A stretch of DNA of 33,522 nt, from positions 1-33,522 of IMG/VR virus record IMGVR_UViG_3300025164_000338. The stretch is one strand, 5' to 3'. The notes under the pieces were generated by a model, which saw only the letters and a program-made list of their open reading frames with translations, had not been told where the DNA came from and made no database searches. Every line of letters begins with the position of its first letter. Position 1 is the stretch's first letter. Shown in pieces: positions 1-7,051 of this stretch. A program made the translations under genes and the position numbers. The stretch is from a virus.

Positions 1-1928
1 GTCAGACGGTCGATGAGGAGAGTATCAGCGCGCCCAGCCGGGAAAAAGCCTGAGAAGGGCACCACGACCCAACGGCTGAAAAAGCCTTCGGTGGTATCCG
101 CAGTACGGGGCAGTGCATTGAAAGCAGCTACCATAAGCGCGCGACACCTGAAGGTGAAAGGATCCTTGTGCTTATGCTGCGCCATCATGTAGTCACCACC
201 TGTTAATTGCTTAAATTGTTCCGTCGATTTGAATATTCGCGGATCGACGTCACCAACAAGGTTTGCCAAGCGTCCGTATAGCTGTGCACTACTGAATTGC
301 GAAGAGTCGAGAGCTTGAGGGGTAACGGCAGATATATTGTTGTGACCAACCAACATGCGCGCCAAGCGGATAAAGGTACCCTTACCATTGCGGCCCGAAC
401 CGTAGAGAAGAATAGCTTTATGTAAAGGATTGTCGTTATACAGCATATAACCGAGAATCTCATAAGCGAGCTCAATTGCATCACGCGGGAATACCTCGCT
501 GAAGAATTTGTCAATCTCAGGACATTCAGCGTCTTCATCCCATGGAATAGGGATGCGGATAGTGCTTATGATGGATGGGTTGTGGCGGTAGAGTCGCCCT
601 TCTTTCCAGTCCAAAAGGCCATTAGGTAGGTTCAGGTGTTGGGTGTCTTGTCTGTCGTCTGTGATAAGAGGTTCTCTATTGCTAACGACAGAGAGGACAT
701 TGCTCGCATGGCTTGGTCGATATCGCTGTTGTAGGAGAGTTTCAGATCTACGGTAAATCTCGCTTTCTCCGTCTGGCACCCACAATCCGTCCGTGTTTCG
801 ATAGATAAGCTTGCCAGGTCCAACGGCAAGTTTGCCAGTACGTTCAACAGCGGCACGTAAAGATCTTGCCCGAAGTCCATACTTAGGATCAAAGAACCTA
901 TCTGGATTTTTCCCACGTTCGCTCTCCTCAACAATGCAGGGATCGCCCTGCCGTACCCGTTCCACAGCGGTTTTCTCAATGGCGCCTACACAGGCTCTCG
1001 ACCATTCTGTCTCTGCCATACCAGGTTGACGCCTGCCGCATTCTTCGACCTGGTCAATAAAGGCATTCTTGAAACGTTTCAAGACAGCATACCCACCAGT
1101 ATGCCCTAGCGCTACTTCAGCGAGAAATGCCCATACACCATTGACCATAGCGTCATGTAACCCGCCTAGCTCGCCGTACTTTCTTACCAGGCGTAAGTGA
1201 GTGGTAAGAACGCGTCGCATATGCGGGCAGGGCTTGCCTTTGCCATTCTCAGCGATCCATAAGCGACTATCTACGCATGCCCTGTCACGTCGTACATAGC
1301 CATTGCGGCCAGCAACGGCGTACCATTCTTCCGGTAGATCAGTGAATTCATCAGGGGCAGGTAGATACCCATTCATGGGACGGATGACGCTACCGCTGAG
1401 ATTAGCCCATTGGTAAATACCACCATCGGGATGGATGGATGGCGGGAGCACCATGTAGCGGTAATGATTGTAAATGACGTCTAGCCCTGCTCCCAATTTA
1501 CCAGGCCATGTCATGCCGGTAGGGATGGCGAACCACAGATGATAGCGCTCTGGATTACCTCTAAAGCTCATCCATGTCTTGGGCAGTACACCGAATTCTG
1601 TCTCAAGCTCGGTAAGGGTGGCCTGACCGGAAGGACCATCAATGTCGAATACCACAACGCCATCGGGAACAATGGTTCCGATATTGCTAGGGCGGTCACG
1701 TGCCAGATAGGTACCTAGTAGCTCATGATCATAGTCAAGATCATTGGGAACACCTTTAGGTGGTGGTCCTTTGTGCCCTGCCGGCAAAGGCACTGGCATG
1801 TATCCAGCCGCGTAGTAGTCTTCTGCGGCCATATGGAAAGGTGACCAACTATGGGCAATCCTAGGTGGCGTAGCCTCATGATGTGTGCTACCGTCGGCGT
1901 CACGGCGCACTTTGGCCTGTCGTTCCAT
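1..1928 (-). CDS. Phage primase-helicase (prim-pol plus D5/SF3 helicase), 3' truncated by window edge
   Basis: The frame is open from ATG at 1928 to the window edge, giving about 642 residues without a stop. The N-terminal part looks like an archaeo-eukaryotic prim-pol domain, with a DxD-type metal motif in VVFDIDG near residue 94 and HLWF and VLPPSIHP further on. The C-terminal part carries a D5/P4-type SF3 helicase, with Walker A in YGSGRNGKGT near residue 508 followed by LVGDVD and QLTGGD. Such proteins make primers and unwind DNA at the fork. The start is set by GGAGAGGAAA immediately upstream. It overlaps the end of the preceding small gene by 29 bases. The C-terminal end lies outside the window. 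The fold assignment is strong; the exact primase subfamily is inferred. Confidence 0.9.
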   Translation of the reverse strand, partial: MERQAKVRRDADGSTHHEATPPRIAHSWSPFHMAAEDYYAAGYMPVPLPAGHKGPPPKGVPNDLDYDHELLGTYLARDRPSNIGTIVPDGVVVFDIDGPSGQATLTELETEFGVLPKTWMSFRGNPERYHLWFAIPTGMTWPGKLGAGLDVIYNHYRYMVLPPSIHPDGGIYQWANLSGSVIRPMNGYLPAPDEFTDLPEEWYAVAGRNGYVRRDRACVDSRLWIAENGKGKPCPHMRRVLTTHLRLVRKYGELGGLHDAMVNGVWAFLAEVALGHTGGYAVLKRFKNAFIDQVEECGRRQPGMAETEWSRACVGAIEKTAVERVRQGDPCIVEESERGKNPDRFFDPKYGLRARSLRAAVERTGKLAVGPGKLIYRNTDGLWVPDGESEIYRRSETLLQQRYRPSHASNVLSVVSNREPLITDDRQDTQHLNLPNGLLDWKEGRLYRHNPSIISTIRIPIPWDEDAECPEIDKFFSEVFPRDAIELAYEILGYMLYNDNPLHKAILLYGSGRNGKGTFIRLARMLVGHNNISAVTPQALDSSQFSSAQLYGRLANLVGDVDPRIFKSTEQFKQLTGGDYMMAQHKHKDPFTFRCRALMVAAFNALPRTADTTEGFFSRWVVVPFSGFFPAGRADTLLIDRL

Positions 1929-2184
1929 TTTCCTCTCCTCTCTGCTCCAAACAGTCAACCCCCTGGTAAAAACTAGGGGGTTTTCTGCTGTTGAAAGGAA
2001 TAACAGTAGGGAGTGATTGCCACTCCCATAGCTGCTTAGCGAAGTGCCACTTATACCTACCAGGGTAATATGTTTTCGCCTGCATAGATGATTTACGCGG
2101 TATGTTAACTATTCCGTCCCACTCATAAGGTGCTGTCAATTTAACACCGTCAAGTGGTCCGCCGGTCGCCCTACCCTCGAACAT
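1900..2184 (-). CDS. Small conserved phage protein of unknown function
   Basis: This 94-residue protein begins MFEGRATGGPLDGVKL. I chose the ATG at 2184 over a TTG two codons upstream. The GGPLDG segment followed by a PGRYKW segment resembles small actinophage proteins that I recall only as hypothetical. No catalytic motif is visible. Its C-terminal quarter spans a perfect 8-bp inverted repeat (1957-1964 and 1975-1982) and its last codons overlap the primase-helicase start, so the two are probably translationally coupled. The C-terminal tail is low in recognisable motifs and may be constrained by the overlapping start signals rather than by function. Confidence 0.6.
   Translation of the reverse strand: MFEGRATGGPLDGVKLTAPYEWDGIVNIPRKSSMQAKTYYPGRYKWHFAKQLWEWQSLPTVIPFNSRKPPSFYQGVDCLEQRGEENGTTGQSAP
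1957..1982. other. Terminator-like hairpin inside a coding region
   Basis: AACCCCCT at 1957-1964 pairs perfectly with AGGGGGTT at 1975-1982 around a 10-base loop. The run of T that would make a rho-independent terminator follows on the plus strand, opposite to all genes. On the minus strand the hairpin sits about 30 bases before the primase-helicase start, inside the upstream gene. It could block antisense transcription or tune ribosome access; neither is shown. Confidence 0.45.
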
Positions 2185-2211
2185 AATCAATGGATTGTCC
2201 TAGTCTGTAAA

Positions 2212-2257
2212 TACAGAAACCCCCGCCAACGTCGCCTGACCAACGTTAGCGGGGGTT
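2212..2257 (-). terminator. Rho-independent terminator
   Basis: On the minus strand a 15-bp stem (arms 2243-2257 and 2218-2232, one T·G pair) with a 10-base loop is followed by a T-rich stretch (TTTCTGTATTT). It lies 50 bases after the stop of the upstream gene and before the small gene at 1900-2184. It is the clearest classical terminator in the window. Confidence 0.85.
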
Positions 2258-2306
2258 CCTATGTGCGGGTCGCTTAGCGAATGGGAGAAAAGCGACCCTG
2301 TAATGT

Positions 2307-2648
2307 CTATTCTGTTGGGCTCAAGAGCAGCACTCGAATTTGGGCAGTGCCCAACGGGGCATACAGTGCGCCCGTCACGCCACAGTCAGCCGGAGGCACA
2401 AACTTGGCATAGTTCTTGGTATTGCCAGCGGCCACCAGCACCATCGGCGTACGCGTCAGACCCTCATCAGGCGACACGGGAGCAGGCACAGGGGAACTCA
2501 CAGGAGTAGGTACGGCCTTGGTTGCAACAGGCGCAGTCTTGGCACTACCAGGTGTCCGCTTACGCGCCGGACGGGTCACGGGTGGAACAGGGTTAGTTTC
2601 CGGTGCCACTTGGGCGGCAACCTCAGTAGACACTACTTCATCAGCCAT
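2307..2648 (-). CDS. Conserved phage protein with Pro/Ala-rich linker
   Basis: This 113-residue protein starts at the ATG at 2648, preceded by a purine-rich GAGGGAGAGAG site; the in-frame upstream codons lack one. Residues 1 to about 65 are Ala/Pro/Val/Thr-rich with a basic patch (PARKRTPGSAK) and look disordered. The last 45 residues (from VLVAAGNTKNYAKF to the end) look like a compact beta domain resembling small actinophage proteins of unknown role. It has its own candidate promoter (2717-2743) and terminator (2212-2257), so it may be transcribed as a separate unit. Function is not assigned. Confidence 0.7.
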   Translation of the reverse strand: MADEVVSTEVAAQVAPETNPVPPVTRPARKRTPGSAKTAPVATKAVPTPVSSPVPAPVSPDEGLTRTPMVLVAAGNTKNYAKFVPPADCGVTGALYAPLGTAQIRVLLLSPTE

Positions 2649-2716
2649 AATCTCTCTCCCTCTGGTGATGCCTGCCCCGGTATCCAGCCGAGGTAACCGA
2701 GGCAAGCGGCCTTACC

Positions 2717-2743
2717 TTTGTATGCATTGATGCATTCTGTCAA
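2717..2743 (-). promoter_or_regulatory. Candidate sigma70-type promoter with operator-like repeat
   Basis: A perfect TTGACA (minus strand, 2743-2738) is followed 15 bases later by TACAAA (2722-2717). The spacer holds TGCAT-CA-ATGCA, a short inverted repeat that also reads as two tandem ATGCATT-like units. It lies in the 117-base gap upstream of the gene starting at 2648. The short spacer and imperfect -10 make it only a candidate. Confidence 0.4.
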
Positions 2744-2765
2744 GTGTGTTTTATGTCACAGCGCA

Positions 2766-3371
2766 CTATCGAGGGTGGTTGAGGTCACACGGCCAATCGC
2801 TGCCGCCTTCTGAGCATGCGCAATCCCAATACGCATTATGCGATATTTCATCAGACAGTTTCCATGGTTGGTCGATCGATTTCTGTTTTATGCGACGCAA
2901 CCACGTAACCCCGTGTTGCATAGCTGAGAATTCATCCTTGCGAAACTTGCCAGTAAAGCCGAATAGTTGAAGGCGCTGCTTGGTAATCGAGGTACGTAGC
3001 TGCCTAGCCTGCAACTGTAATTCAAGACCCTGCTTACGGCACTCCCAATCTAATACCGCATTAATGCGTACAGGGCTAAGTAGATTCTTACCGCCGATCA
3101 ACTGTGTTAGCTCGAAATCCTCGGCGATGATATCGGTAGTACTGTTGAAAGGCATTTCACCAAAGTGAGCACTCGTTATAAGTGCTACACACTGCGTTAC
3201 CTGCTCATGCTCAGGTCCTGAGAATTCGCCACAATCCCATTCCTTCAAGTAGCGCATCACTTTGTTCTCTGGTCTGGAGAACGCGTGACAGTCGACTACA
3301 AAATGCGACCAACCAATAGTGCCTCCCGGGTCAAAGGCAACTAGGTGGTACTCATTCGGCTGATGCGACAT
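2766..3371 (-). CDS. RuvC-like Holliday junction resolvase
   Basis: This 201-residue protein has an RNase H-like nuclease outline. FDPGGTIGWS near residue 13 supplies the first acidic residue on strand 1, AEDFEL near residue 83 the second, and KDEFSAMQHG near residue 145 the C-terminal acidic cluster of RuvC-type enzymes. Phage resolvases of this kind cut branched DNA before packaging or during recombination. I start at the ATG at 3371, which overlaps the previous gene by 20 bases; a TTG at 3389 is an alternative. The fold call rests on motif spacing only. Confidence 0.75.
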   Translation of the reverse strand: MSHQPNEYHLVAFDPGGTIGWSHFVVDCHAFSRPENKVMRYLKEWDCGEFSGPEHEQVTQCVALITSAHFGEMPFNSTTDIIAEDFELTQLIGGKNLLSPVRINAVLDWECRKQGLELQLQARQLRTSITKQRLQLFGFTGKFRKDEFSAMQHGVTWLRRIKQKSIDQPWKLSDEISHNAYWDCACSEGGSDWPCDLNHPR

Positions 3372-3690
3372 CGCTCGCTGCCGCAGCAATTAGGGTTTCT
3401 GCGAGGTCAACTACACCACATTCTACCGGGCTCATCTCTTTGAATGAGCAGAGCTGCCACTCATTCGCTGCTACTGTCTCATCAGGCACAATGGGAATTC
3501 CCATGAGCATAAGCAACGGATAACCCATGAACGTATTGCAGTACTCCGGCACATTTTCGTCACGCTCGGTTGGACTAAATGCATTCTTGACGCGATCAAT
3601 CAGACCCGGTGACATCGCGAAATAGTGCCTACTGTAGTCGCGTGTGGCGTAGTGGCGCTTAGTAATCTCAGTAATACGTGCGAACGTCAC
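3352..3690 (-). CDS. Hypothetical protein
   Basis: This 112-residue protein begins at a GTG preceded by AAAGGAATAAG. No recognised domain is seen. It is mixed alpha/beta in character with a hydrophobic mid-segment (FMGYPLLMLMGIPIVP) and an acidic, alanine-rich C-terminus. It sits five bases after the stop of the 36-aa membrane protein and overlaps the resolvase start, so it belongs to the same translational string. Confidence 0.65.
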   Translation of the reverse strand: MTFARITEITKRHYATRDYSRHYFAMSPGLIDRVKNAFSPTERDENVPEYCNTFMGYPLLMLMGIPIVPDETVAANEWQLCSFKEMSPVECGVVDLAETLIAAAASDVASAE

Positions 3691-3695
3691 GCTGC

Positions 3696-3806
3696 TTATT
3701 CCTTTTCTTTTTTGTACTGCATGGCTGACTTAATTAGCCCGATTCCTGCCGCCGTTATTCCTATACCTATGAGGATTTCACTTATAGTAGTCTTGCTCCC
3801 TGACAA
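3696..3806 (-). CDS. 36-aa single-TM protein
   Basis: This small frame opens with TTG at 3806 inside the end of the upstream gene. It encodes a polar start, then ILIGIGITAAGIGLI as one membrane-spanning stretch, and ends in a strongly basic tail (KKEKE). Composition and topology are typical of small phage membrane proteins. There is no good ribosome site for the TTG, so the exact start is uncertain. Function is unknown. Confidence 0.5.
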   Translation of the reverse strand: MSGSKTTISEILIGIGITAAGIGLIKSAMQYKKEKE

Positions 3807-4020
3807 ATTTGATGAACATCTTAAGCTTATGCCGCATTGTTGCAGGCGCAGCTAATGTACACTCACCTATACAGCGAGTACTAGCCCACGTAGTACTGAT
3901 AAAGCTATGCGTCCATACTCGCTGATCAGTAACTACCGTATTACCGTAGTGCAAATATGTTAGATATACTCTGCGTATCGGCATGCCGCAATATTTGCAG
4001 TAGTAGTACTCACGCTGCAT
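3778..4020 (-). CDS. Small zinc-binding protein
   Basis: This 80-residue protein has CKYC near its N-terminus and a second pair in CIGEC near residue 52, an arrangement suited to one zinc site. I start at the ATG at 4020 (MQREYYYCKYCG), downstream of GGAATG; longer starts would overlap the previous gene. The C-terminal part is basic. Such small Cys4 proteins are common in phage replication regions, and no specific role can be given. Confidence 0.65.
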   Translation of the reverse strand: MQREYYYCKYCGMPIRRVYLTYLHYGNTVVTDQRVWTHSFISTTWASTRCIGECTLAAPATMRHKLKMFIKFVREQDYYK

Positions 4021-4048
4021 TGTTACATTCCAGCAGCGGCGTACGTGT

Positions 4049-4315
4049 CTAACGATTATCATCAGTATGCAATTGAGCTAGCGTGCGTACTGCCATGCTA
4101 AGCAACTGACGTACTTGTGTCTCATTGAGTGAATCCATGTAGTCGATAACTTGTGCAGGATGGCAGTACCATGCACGGCACCCTGTACCAATGTGCGCCG
4201 CTACATTAAGAACCATAGCGGAAAGTGCTTTAGCTATTTCACGCGAATTGTCTTTTAGTATTTCTTTATCTTGTGCAGTCAATTCATACGCAGGCACATA
4301 GCCTTTGTCTGTCAC
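4049..4315 (-). CDS. Small helical protein, paralogue of the next gene upstream
   Basis: This 88-residue, largely helical protein begins at a GTG that overlaps the preceding stop (GTGA). Its middle holds GTGCRAWYC and its end SLNETQVRQLLSMAVRTLAQ. The same layout (C-x4-C, then a helix ending in an MAV-type core) occurs in the neighbour at 4312-4596, so the two look like a tandem duplication. Function is unknown. Confidence 0.7.
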   Translation of the reverse strand: MTDKGYVPAYELTAQDKEILKDNSREIAKALSAMVLNVAAHIGTGCRAWYCHPAQVIDYMDSLNETQVRQLLSMAVRTLAQLHTDDNR

Positions 4316-4596
4316 TGTTTGCCAGCATCCTTAGCTGCCCTGTCTAGGGCTAGAAATAGCTCTGATAGCGTGTTTACTGCCACCATAAGTGTTGCACGCA
4401 ATTGATCTTCAGTCATCATGTTTAGCATTTGCGCACTGATAGGTATTCCGCATACATCGAGATTACAGCCGTGCGTCTTGCATAGCGTAACAGGTGTCAT
4501 CAAGTCGGTTAGAACGATTGTAATGTCTTCAGCATGCTCCAACACGTACGCGTGATTACTTGCTGTAATCTTTTCAATGTTATCAATAAAATTCAT
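4312..4596 (-). CDS. Small helical protein, tandem paralogue
   Basis: This 94-residue protein starts at an ATG preceded by GGAAGTAGCAA. It contains THGCNLDVCG and the helix MMTEDQLRATLMVAVNTL, which match the C-x4-C and terminal helix of the downstream gene at 4049-4315. A similar terminal helix occurs at 6337-6624 and 6857-7051. The role is unknown; a protein-interaction or membrane-associated helix is possible. Confidence 0.75.
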   Translation of the reverse strand: MNFIDNIEKITASNHAYVLEHAEDITIVLTDLMTPVTLCKTHGCNLDVCGIPISAQMLNMMTEDQLRATLMVAVNTLSELFLALDRAAKDAGKQ

Positions 4597-4599
4597 TTG

Positions 4600-4722
4600 C
4601 TACTTCCTATTATTGAATAGGTTTCTAATTGCGCTGACCATCATCGTAAGTAGTACTGCCGTACCTGCCCCTAGCGCAAAAACGCCTGCAACTATGAGGA
4701 CTGTGTGCACCGCATCAGTCAT
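4600..4722 (-). CDS. 40-aa single-TM protein
   Basis: The frame runs from ATG at 4722 to TAG at 4600. After a short N-terminus it encodes VLIVAGVFALGAGTAVLL as a clear membrane segment, then a basic tail (RNLFNNRK). It overlaps the upstream small gene by four bases (ATGA). It forms a string of tiny genes with its neighbours. Function is unknown. Confidence 0.65.
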   Translation of the reverse strand: MTDAVHTVLIVAGVFALGAGTAVLLTMMVSAIRNLFNNRK

Positions 4723-4862
4723 GATGTACTGCCCTTCTTATCCGCCACTGTGTAGTACAACCACATGATTGTGACTACCGGCGCTAGCATCGTGTAGAAA
4801 AACAAGAGTAGCAATACCTTATGCCACAGTTCCCGCATGTGCTGAACATACTTACAATTCAT
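4719..4862 (-). CDS. 47-aa single-TM protein
   Basis: The frame runs from ATG at 4862 to TGA at 4719. It has a basic N-terminal part (MNCKYVQHMRELWHK), then VLLLLFFYTMLAPVVTIMW as a membrane segment, and a short charged tail. The start overlaps the preceding stop (ATGA), as does its own end with the next gene. Function is unknown. Confidence 0.65.
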   Translation of the reverse strand: MNCKYVQHMRELWHKVLLLLFFYTMLAPVVTIMWLYYTVADKKGSTS

Positions 4863-5029
4863 TCGCTACTTCCACCGTCATATACTGTATTGCAATCTCT
4901 ACACGTATGCACATGTGCCGGCGTACGCTGCCAGCACTCATGCACACCAGTATTTTCTTTGGAAACCGGATTTACCGGGCAATCACTTCCCCAATTAAAC
5001 TCACACAGATTACCTGGTAGCATAGCCAT
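4859..5029 (-). CDS. 56-aa zinc-finger-like protein
   Basis: The frame runs from ATG at 5029 (or a second ATG at 5023) to TGA at 4859. Cysteines fall in LCEFNWGSDC, HECW and HVHTCRDC, enough for one or two metal sites. It overlaps the end of the polymerase palm gene and is coupled to the small membrane genes that follow. The role is unknown. Confidence 0.65.
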   Translation of the reverse strand: MAMLPGNLCEFNWGSDCPVNPVSKENTGVHECWQRTPAHVHTCRDCNTVYDGGSSE

Positions 5030-5867
5030 GCCCCCAACTTTCTCCGTAAACCTTTCCGCTTACGGTAATAGGTACTCCTCTGAAATGAGTAGACATCACT
5101 TGCTCGTAAAGTCTGGCGTACACTTCAGCCCTAGACACAGGTGCTTGCCCTAGCAATTCATCATGAATAGGCAGTAACACTGTACATGACAATTTAGGAT
5201 GCGCCATTACCCGTAGCAAGGCTTCCGCCATGATGTCGCGAGCAGTGCTCTGCACGATGTAGTTGACGGCGGTATACGATTTGTCGGCGTCCACCAATAG
5301 GCGCCTGCCGTAGTCGGTGGTTACGTAGCCATGTCTGCGATAGCACAGGCGCTGCAATTCCTTCTTAACAATAGCTTGAGCCGTCTTGCCCTCTGGTGTA
5401 TCTGACCGGAAATTGAACATGCGAGAGCGCAGCGACTTGAAGGCCCGATATTCCTGTGCACTCAATGCACTGCGTAAGACTGCTTCCTGCTCACGCCGTT
5501 TGTAGGCAGTAAGTGCAGGGAATTGCGTCTCATACTCCCTGATGATTTTGTAGGCTGTAGCAAAAGGAATGCCTGCCTGCTCTGAAAGCGTTTTGGGTCC
5601 GCCACCATACAGCCAACCGAAATTGACATTTTTGGTGTAGCGGTATTGGTCTGGTGAATATTCAGTTCCGAATAGCTTAACGGCGGCAACCTTGTGCAGC
5701 GATTCACCCCGTTTGGCTGCCTCAATCAGTGAGGTTTCACCCGCGTAGGCTGCCGCAACACGTAATTCGATCTGGTCAAAGTCTGCTGAGATAATAAGAT
5801 TGCCAGGATCCGCAATCAGGCAGCGCCGGATAGTGTCTGCGGCAAGCAGATGTAATTTAGGTGGCAT
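5010..5867 (-). CDS. DNA polymerase family A, C-terminal (palm/fingers) half of a split enzyme
   Basis: This 285-residue protein carries the polymerase core of family A enzymes. Motif A is SADFDQIELR with the catalytic Asp near residue 29, motif B is KNVNFGWLYGGG near residue 79, and motif C is IHDE near residue 235. The exonuclease and thumb parts are absent here and are found in the separate gene at 7051-8232. I start at the ATG at 5867 (MPPKLHLLAADTIRRC), which overlaps the upstream stop by 11 bases; a GTG at 5876 is an alternative, and neither has a strong ribosome site. The protein starts just before the conserved stretch leading into motif A, so the break is clean. It presumably works as a heterodimer with the N-terminal half. 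Confidence 0.9.
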   Translation of the reverse strand: MPPKLHLLAADTIRRCLIADPGNLIISADFDQIELRVAAAYAGETSLIEAAKRGESLHKVAAVKLFGTEYSPDQYRYTKNVNFGWLYGGGPKTLSEQAGIPFATAYKIIREYETQFPALTAYKRREQEAVLRSALSAQEYRAFKSLRSRMFNFRSDTPEGKTAQAIVKKELQRLCYRRHGYVTTDYGRRLLVDADKSYTAVNYIVQSTARDIMAEALLRVMAHPKLSCTVLLPIHDELLGQAPVSRAEVYARLYEQVMSTHFRGVPITVSGKVYGESWGHGYATR

Positions 5868-6072
5868 ACGGTTCACGGAATACAGTATCTTTGCATTCTG
5901 CTCCTGGACACGCAGTGCACATAATAACAGTAACGAACAATGAATGTTCGTCCCATAGGTGACCACATAGGTTACACATAATGGGAGTATACGCTACTAA
6001 AGTCTTGACGCTATTCTCAGCGGCCAAGTCTTCCCATACCGGATTACCAGGACCCCACGGCATATCACTCAT
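5857..6072 (-). CDS. Small zinc-ribbon protein
   Basis: This 71-residue protein starts at the ATG at 6072, which overlaps the preceding stop by 8 bases. After a polar N-terminus (MSDMPWGPGNPVWEDL) come CNLCGHLWDEH and CTACPGAEC, a C-x2-C plus C-x2-C arrangement suited to zinc. It overlaps the start of the polymerase palm half. It is one of five small genes between the two polymerase halves. Function is unknown. Confidence 0.7.
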   Translation of the reverse strand: MSDMPWGPGNPVWEDLAAENSVKTLVAYTPIMCNLCGHLWDEHSLFVTVIMCTACPGAECKDTVFREPYAT

Positions 6073-6337
6073 CACTATCACCGTAATCAGTTGGTACAGG
6101 GGAAGCAACTACTACGGCCATAGCGCGTGACGTTAGTATTTCTAATTCGATGGTGGTGATGCATGCGAATATATCCACAAGCACTAGGGCATTACCTCGC
6201 TCTATGCCCATTAGTTTAGTAGCCATACGCCTACGGTCTAGCCAGATGGCATGCCCATATAGTATTCCTGATGCCTGGCAGAATCGCGCGAATTGGCTGT
6301 ATGTATTTGTAAATACGAATATGTTCTTGTATGGCAT
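6065..6337 (-). CDS. Hypothetical protein in the split-polymerase interval
   Basis: This 90-residue protein starts with an ATG overlapping the upstream stop (TAATG). The pattern NIFVFTNTYSQFARFC followed by LVLVDIFACIT suggests a small alpha/beta Rossmann-like fold, and the tail is acidic (DYGDSDE). It is not a recognisable homing endonuclease or intein. Function is unknown. Confidence 0.65.
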   Translation of the reverse strand: MPYKNIFVFTNTYSQFARFCQASGILYGHAIWLDRRRMATKLMGIERGNALVLVDIFACITTIELEILTSRAMAVVVASPVPTDYGDSDE

Positions 6338-6624
6338 TACTCTGCCTTCTGCTCAGCGGCCAGTGATCGCTCTAATGCAGCAATGCGTTCCGCGTAATGT
6401 GTGTGCCACATTTCACCAGCATCGCGCAATGTATCGGCAGCCATGCGTAGTCCAACAAGTATGCCTGCCCTATCGTCTGTCGGCTCACAGGGGAGCATGC
6501 GCGTTATCAATTTCTGAATTAGGTTGACATGCTCGTTAGTAAGCCCTTTGCTCATTGCCTGCATGATGAGCAGTGATTCAATCTGCGCAACGTCATCGTC
6601 AAAGGCAGAATGGTTAGTCGGCAT
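6337..6624 (-). CDS. Small helical protein
   Basis: This 95-residue, mostly helical protein starts at the ATG at 6624, overlapping the previous stop. Its central segment DDRAGILVGLRMAADTL resembles DVRVGVLMGMEMALIII in the gene at 6857-7051 and the terminal helices of the paralogues at 4049-4596. The C-terminal AERIAALERSLAAEQ could form a short coiled coil. Function is unknown. Confidence 0.65.
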   Translation of the reverse strand: MPTNHSAFDDDVAQIESLLIMQAMSKGLTNEHVNLIQKLITRMLPCEPTDDRAGILVGLRMAADTLRDAGEMWHTHYAERIAALERSLAAEQKAE

Positions 6625-6847
6625 CGTTGGTGTTCCCATGCAGTAATCCCCATACGGTGGTAGGGTCTAGCTCTGCTTCCTTGATCATTCTGTGATGCAC
6701 TTCTGTCATGCGCATGCTGATAATCAATTGCTTGAGTGCATCTGTTGTCTGTTGCTGCGCCATTGCACGCTGGTGCATCAGCATTTCTTCAATGAGTTCG
6801 TCTCGGCTCATCTTGCCTATGATCTTGAACCCAATCACCAGCCACAT
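6614..6847 (-). CDS. Small helical protein
   Basis: This is a helical protein of up to 77 residues. The longest form starts at ATG 6847, but GAAAGG lies only one base before it. A GTG at 6838 or the ATG at 6811 (MSRDELIEEMLMHQ) may be the true start. Met- and Gln-rich amphipathic helices dominate. It is part of the small-gene string between the polymerase halves. Function is unknown. Confidence 0.55.
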   Translation of the reverse strand: MWLVIGFKIIGKMSRDELIEEMLMHQRAMAQQQTTDALKQLIISMRMTEVHHRMIKEAELDPTTVWGLLHGNTNDAD

Positions 6848-6856
6848 ACCTTTCGG

Positions 6857-7051
6857 TTAGTCAATCGTAAAATGATCAGTGTCTTCTTTGAGCATGCTTT
6901 CAATGATAATCAGCGCCATTTCCATACCCATAAGTACCCCCACACGCACATCGGGACTACTCCATACCTTGTGCTTGCTCTTGTAAAACTTAGCAAGAAT
7001 TCGCTCATGCGCCTTGCTAAGTAGCTCCATGTCATTAATTGGTTGCGTCAT
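6857..7051 (-). CDS. Small helical protein
   Basis: This 64-residue protein starts at the ATG overlapping the stop of the polymerase N-terminal half (TAATG). The segment VRVGVLMGMEMALIIIES matches the core helix of the gene at 6337-6624. It is the first of the five small genes that separate the two polymerase halves. Function is unknown. Confidence 0.7.
   Translation of the reverse strand: MTQPINDMELLSKAHERILAKFYKSKHKVWSSPDVRVGVLMGMEMALIIIESMLKEDTDHFTID

Noticed and set aside
5867-7051. Split intein between the polymerase halves
   Set aside because: The N-terminal half ends in NRESDE without a Cys/Ser-led intein start, and the C-terminal half lacks a His-Asn end before the conserved TIRRC line.
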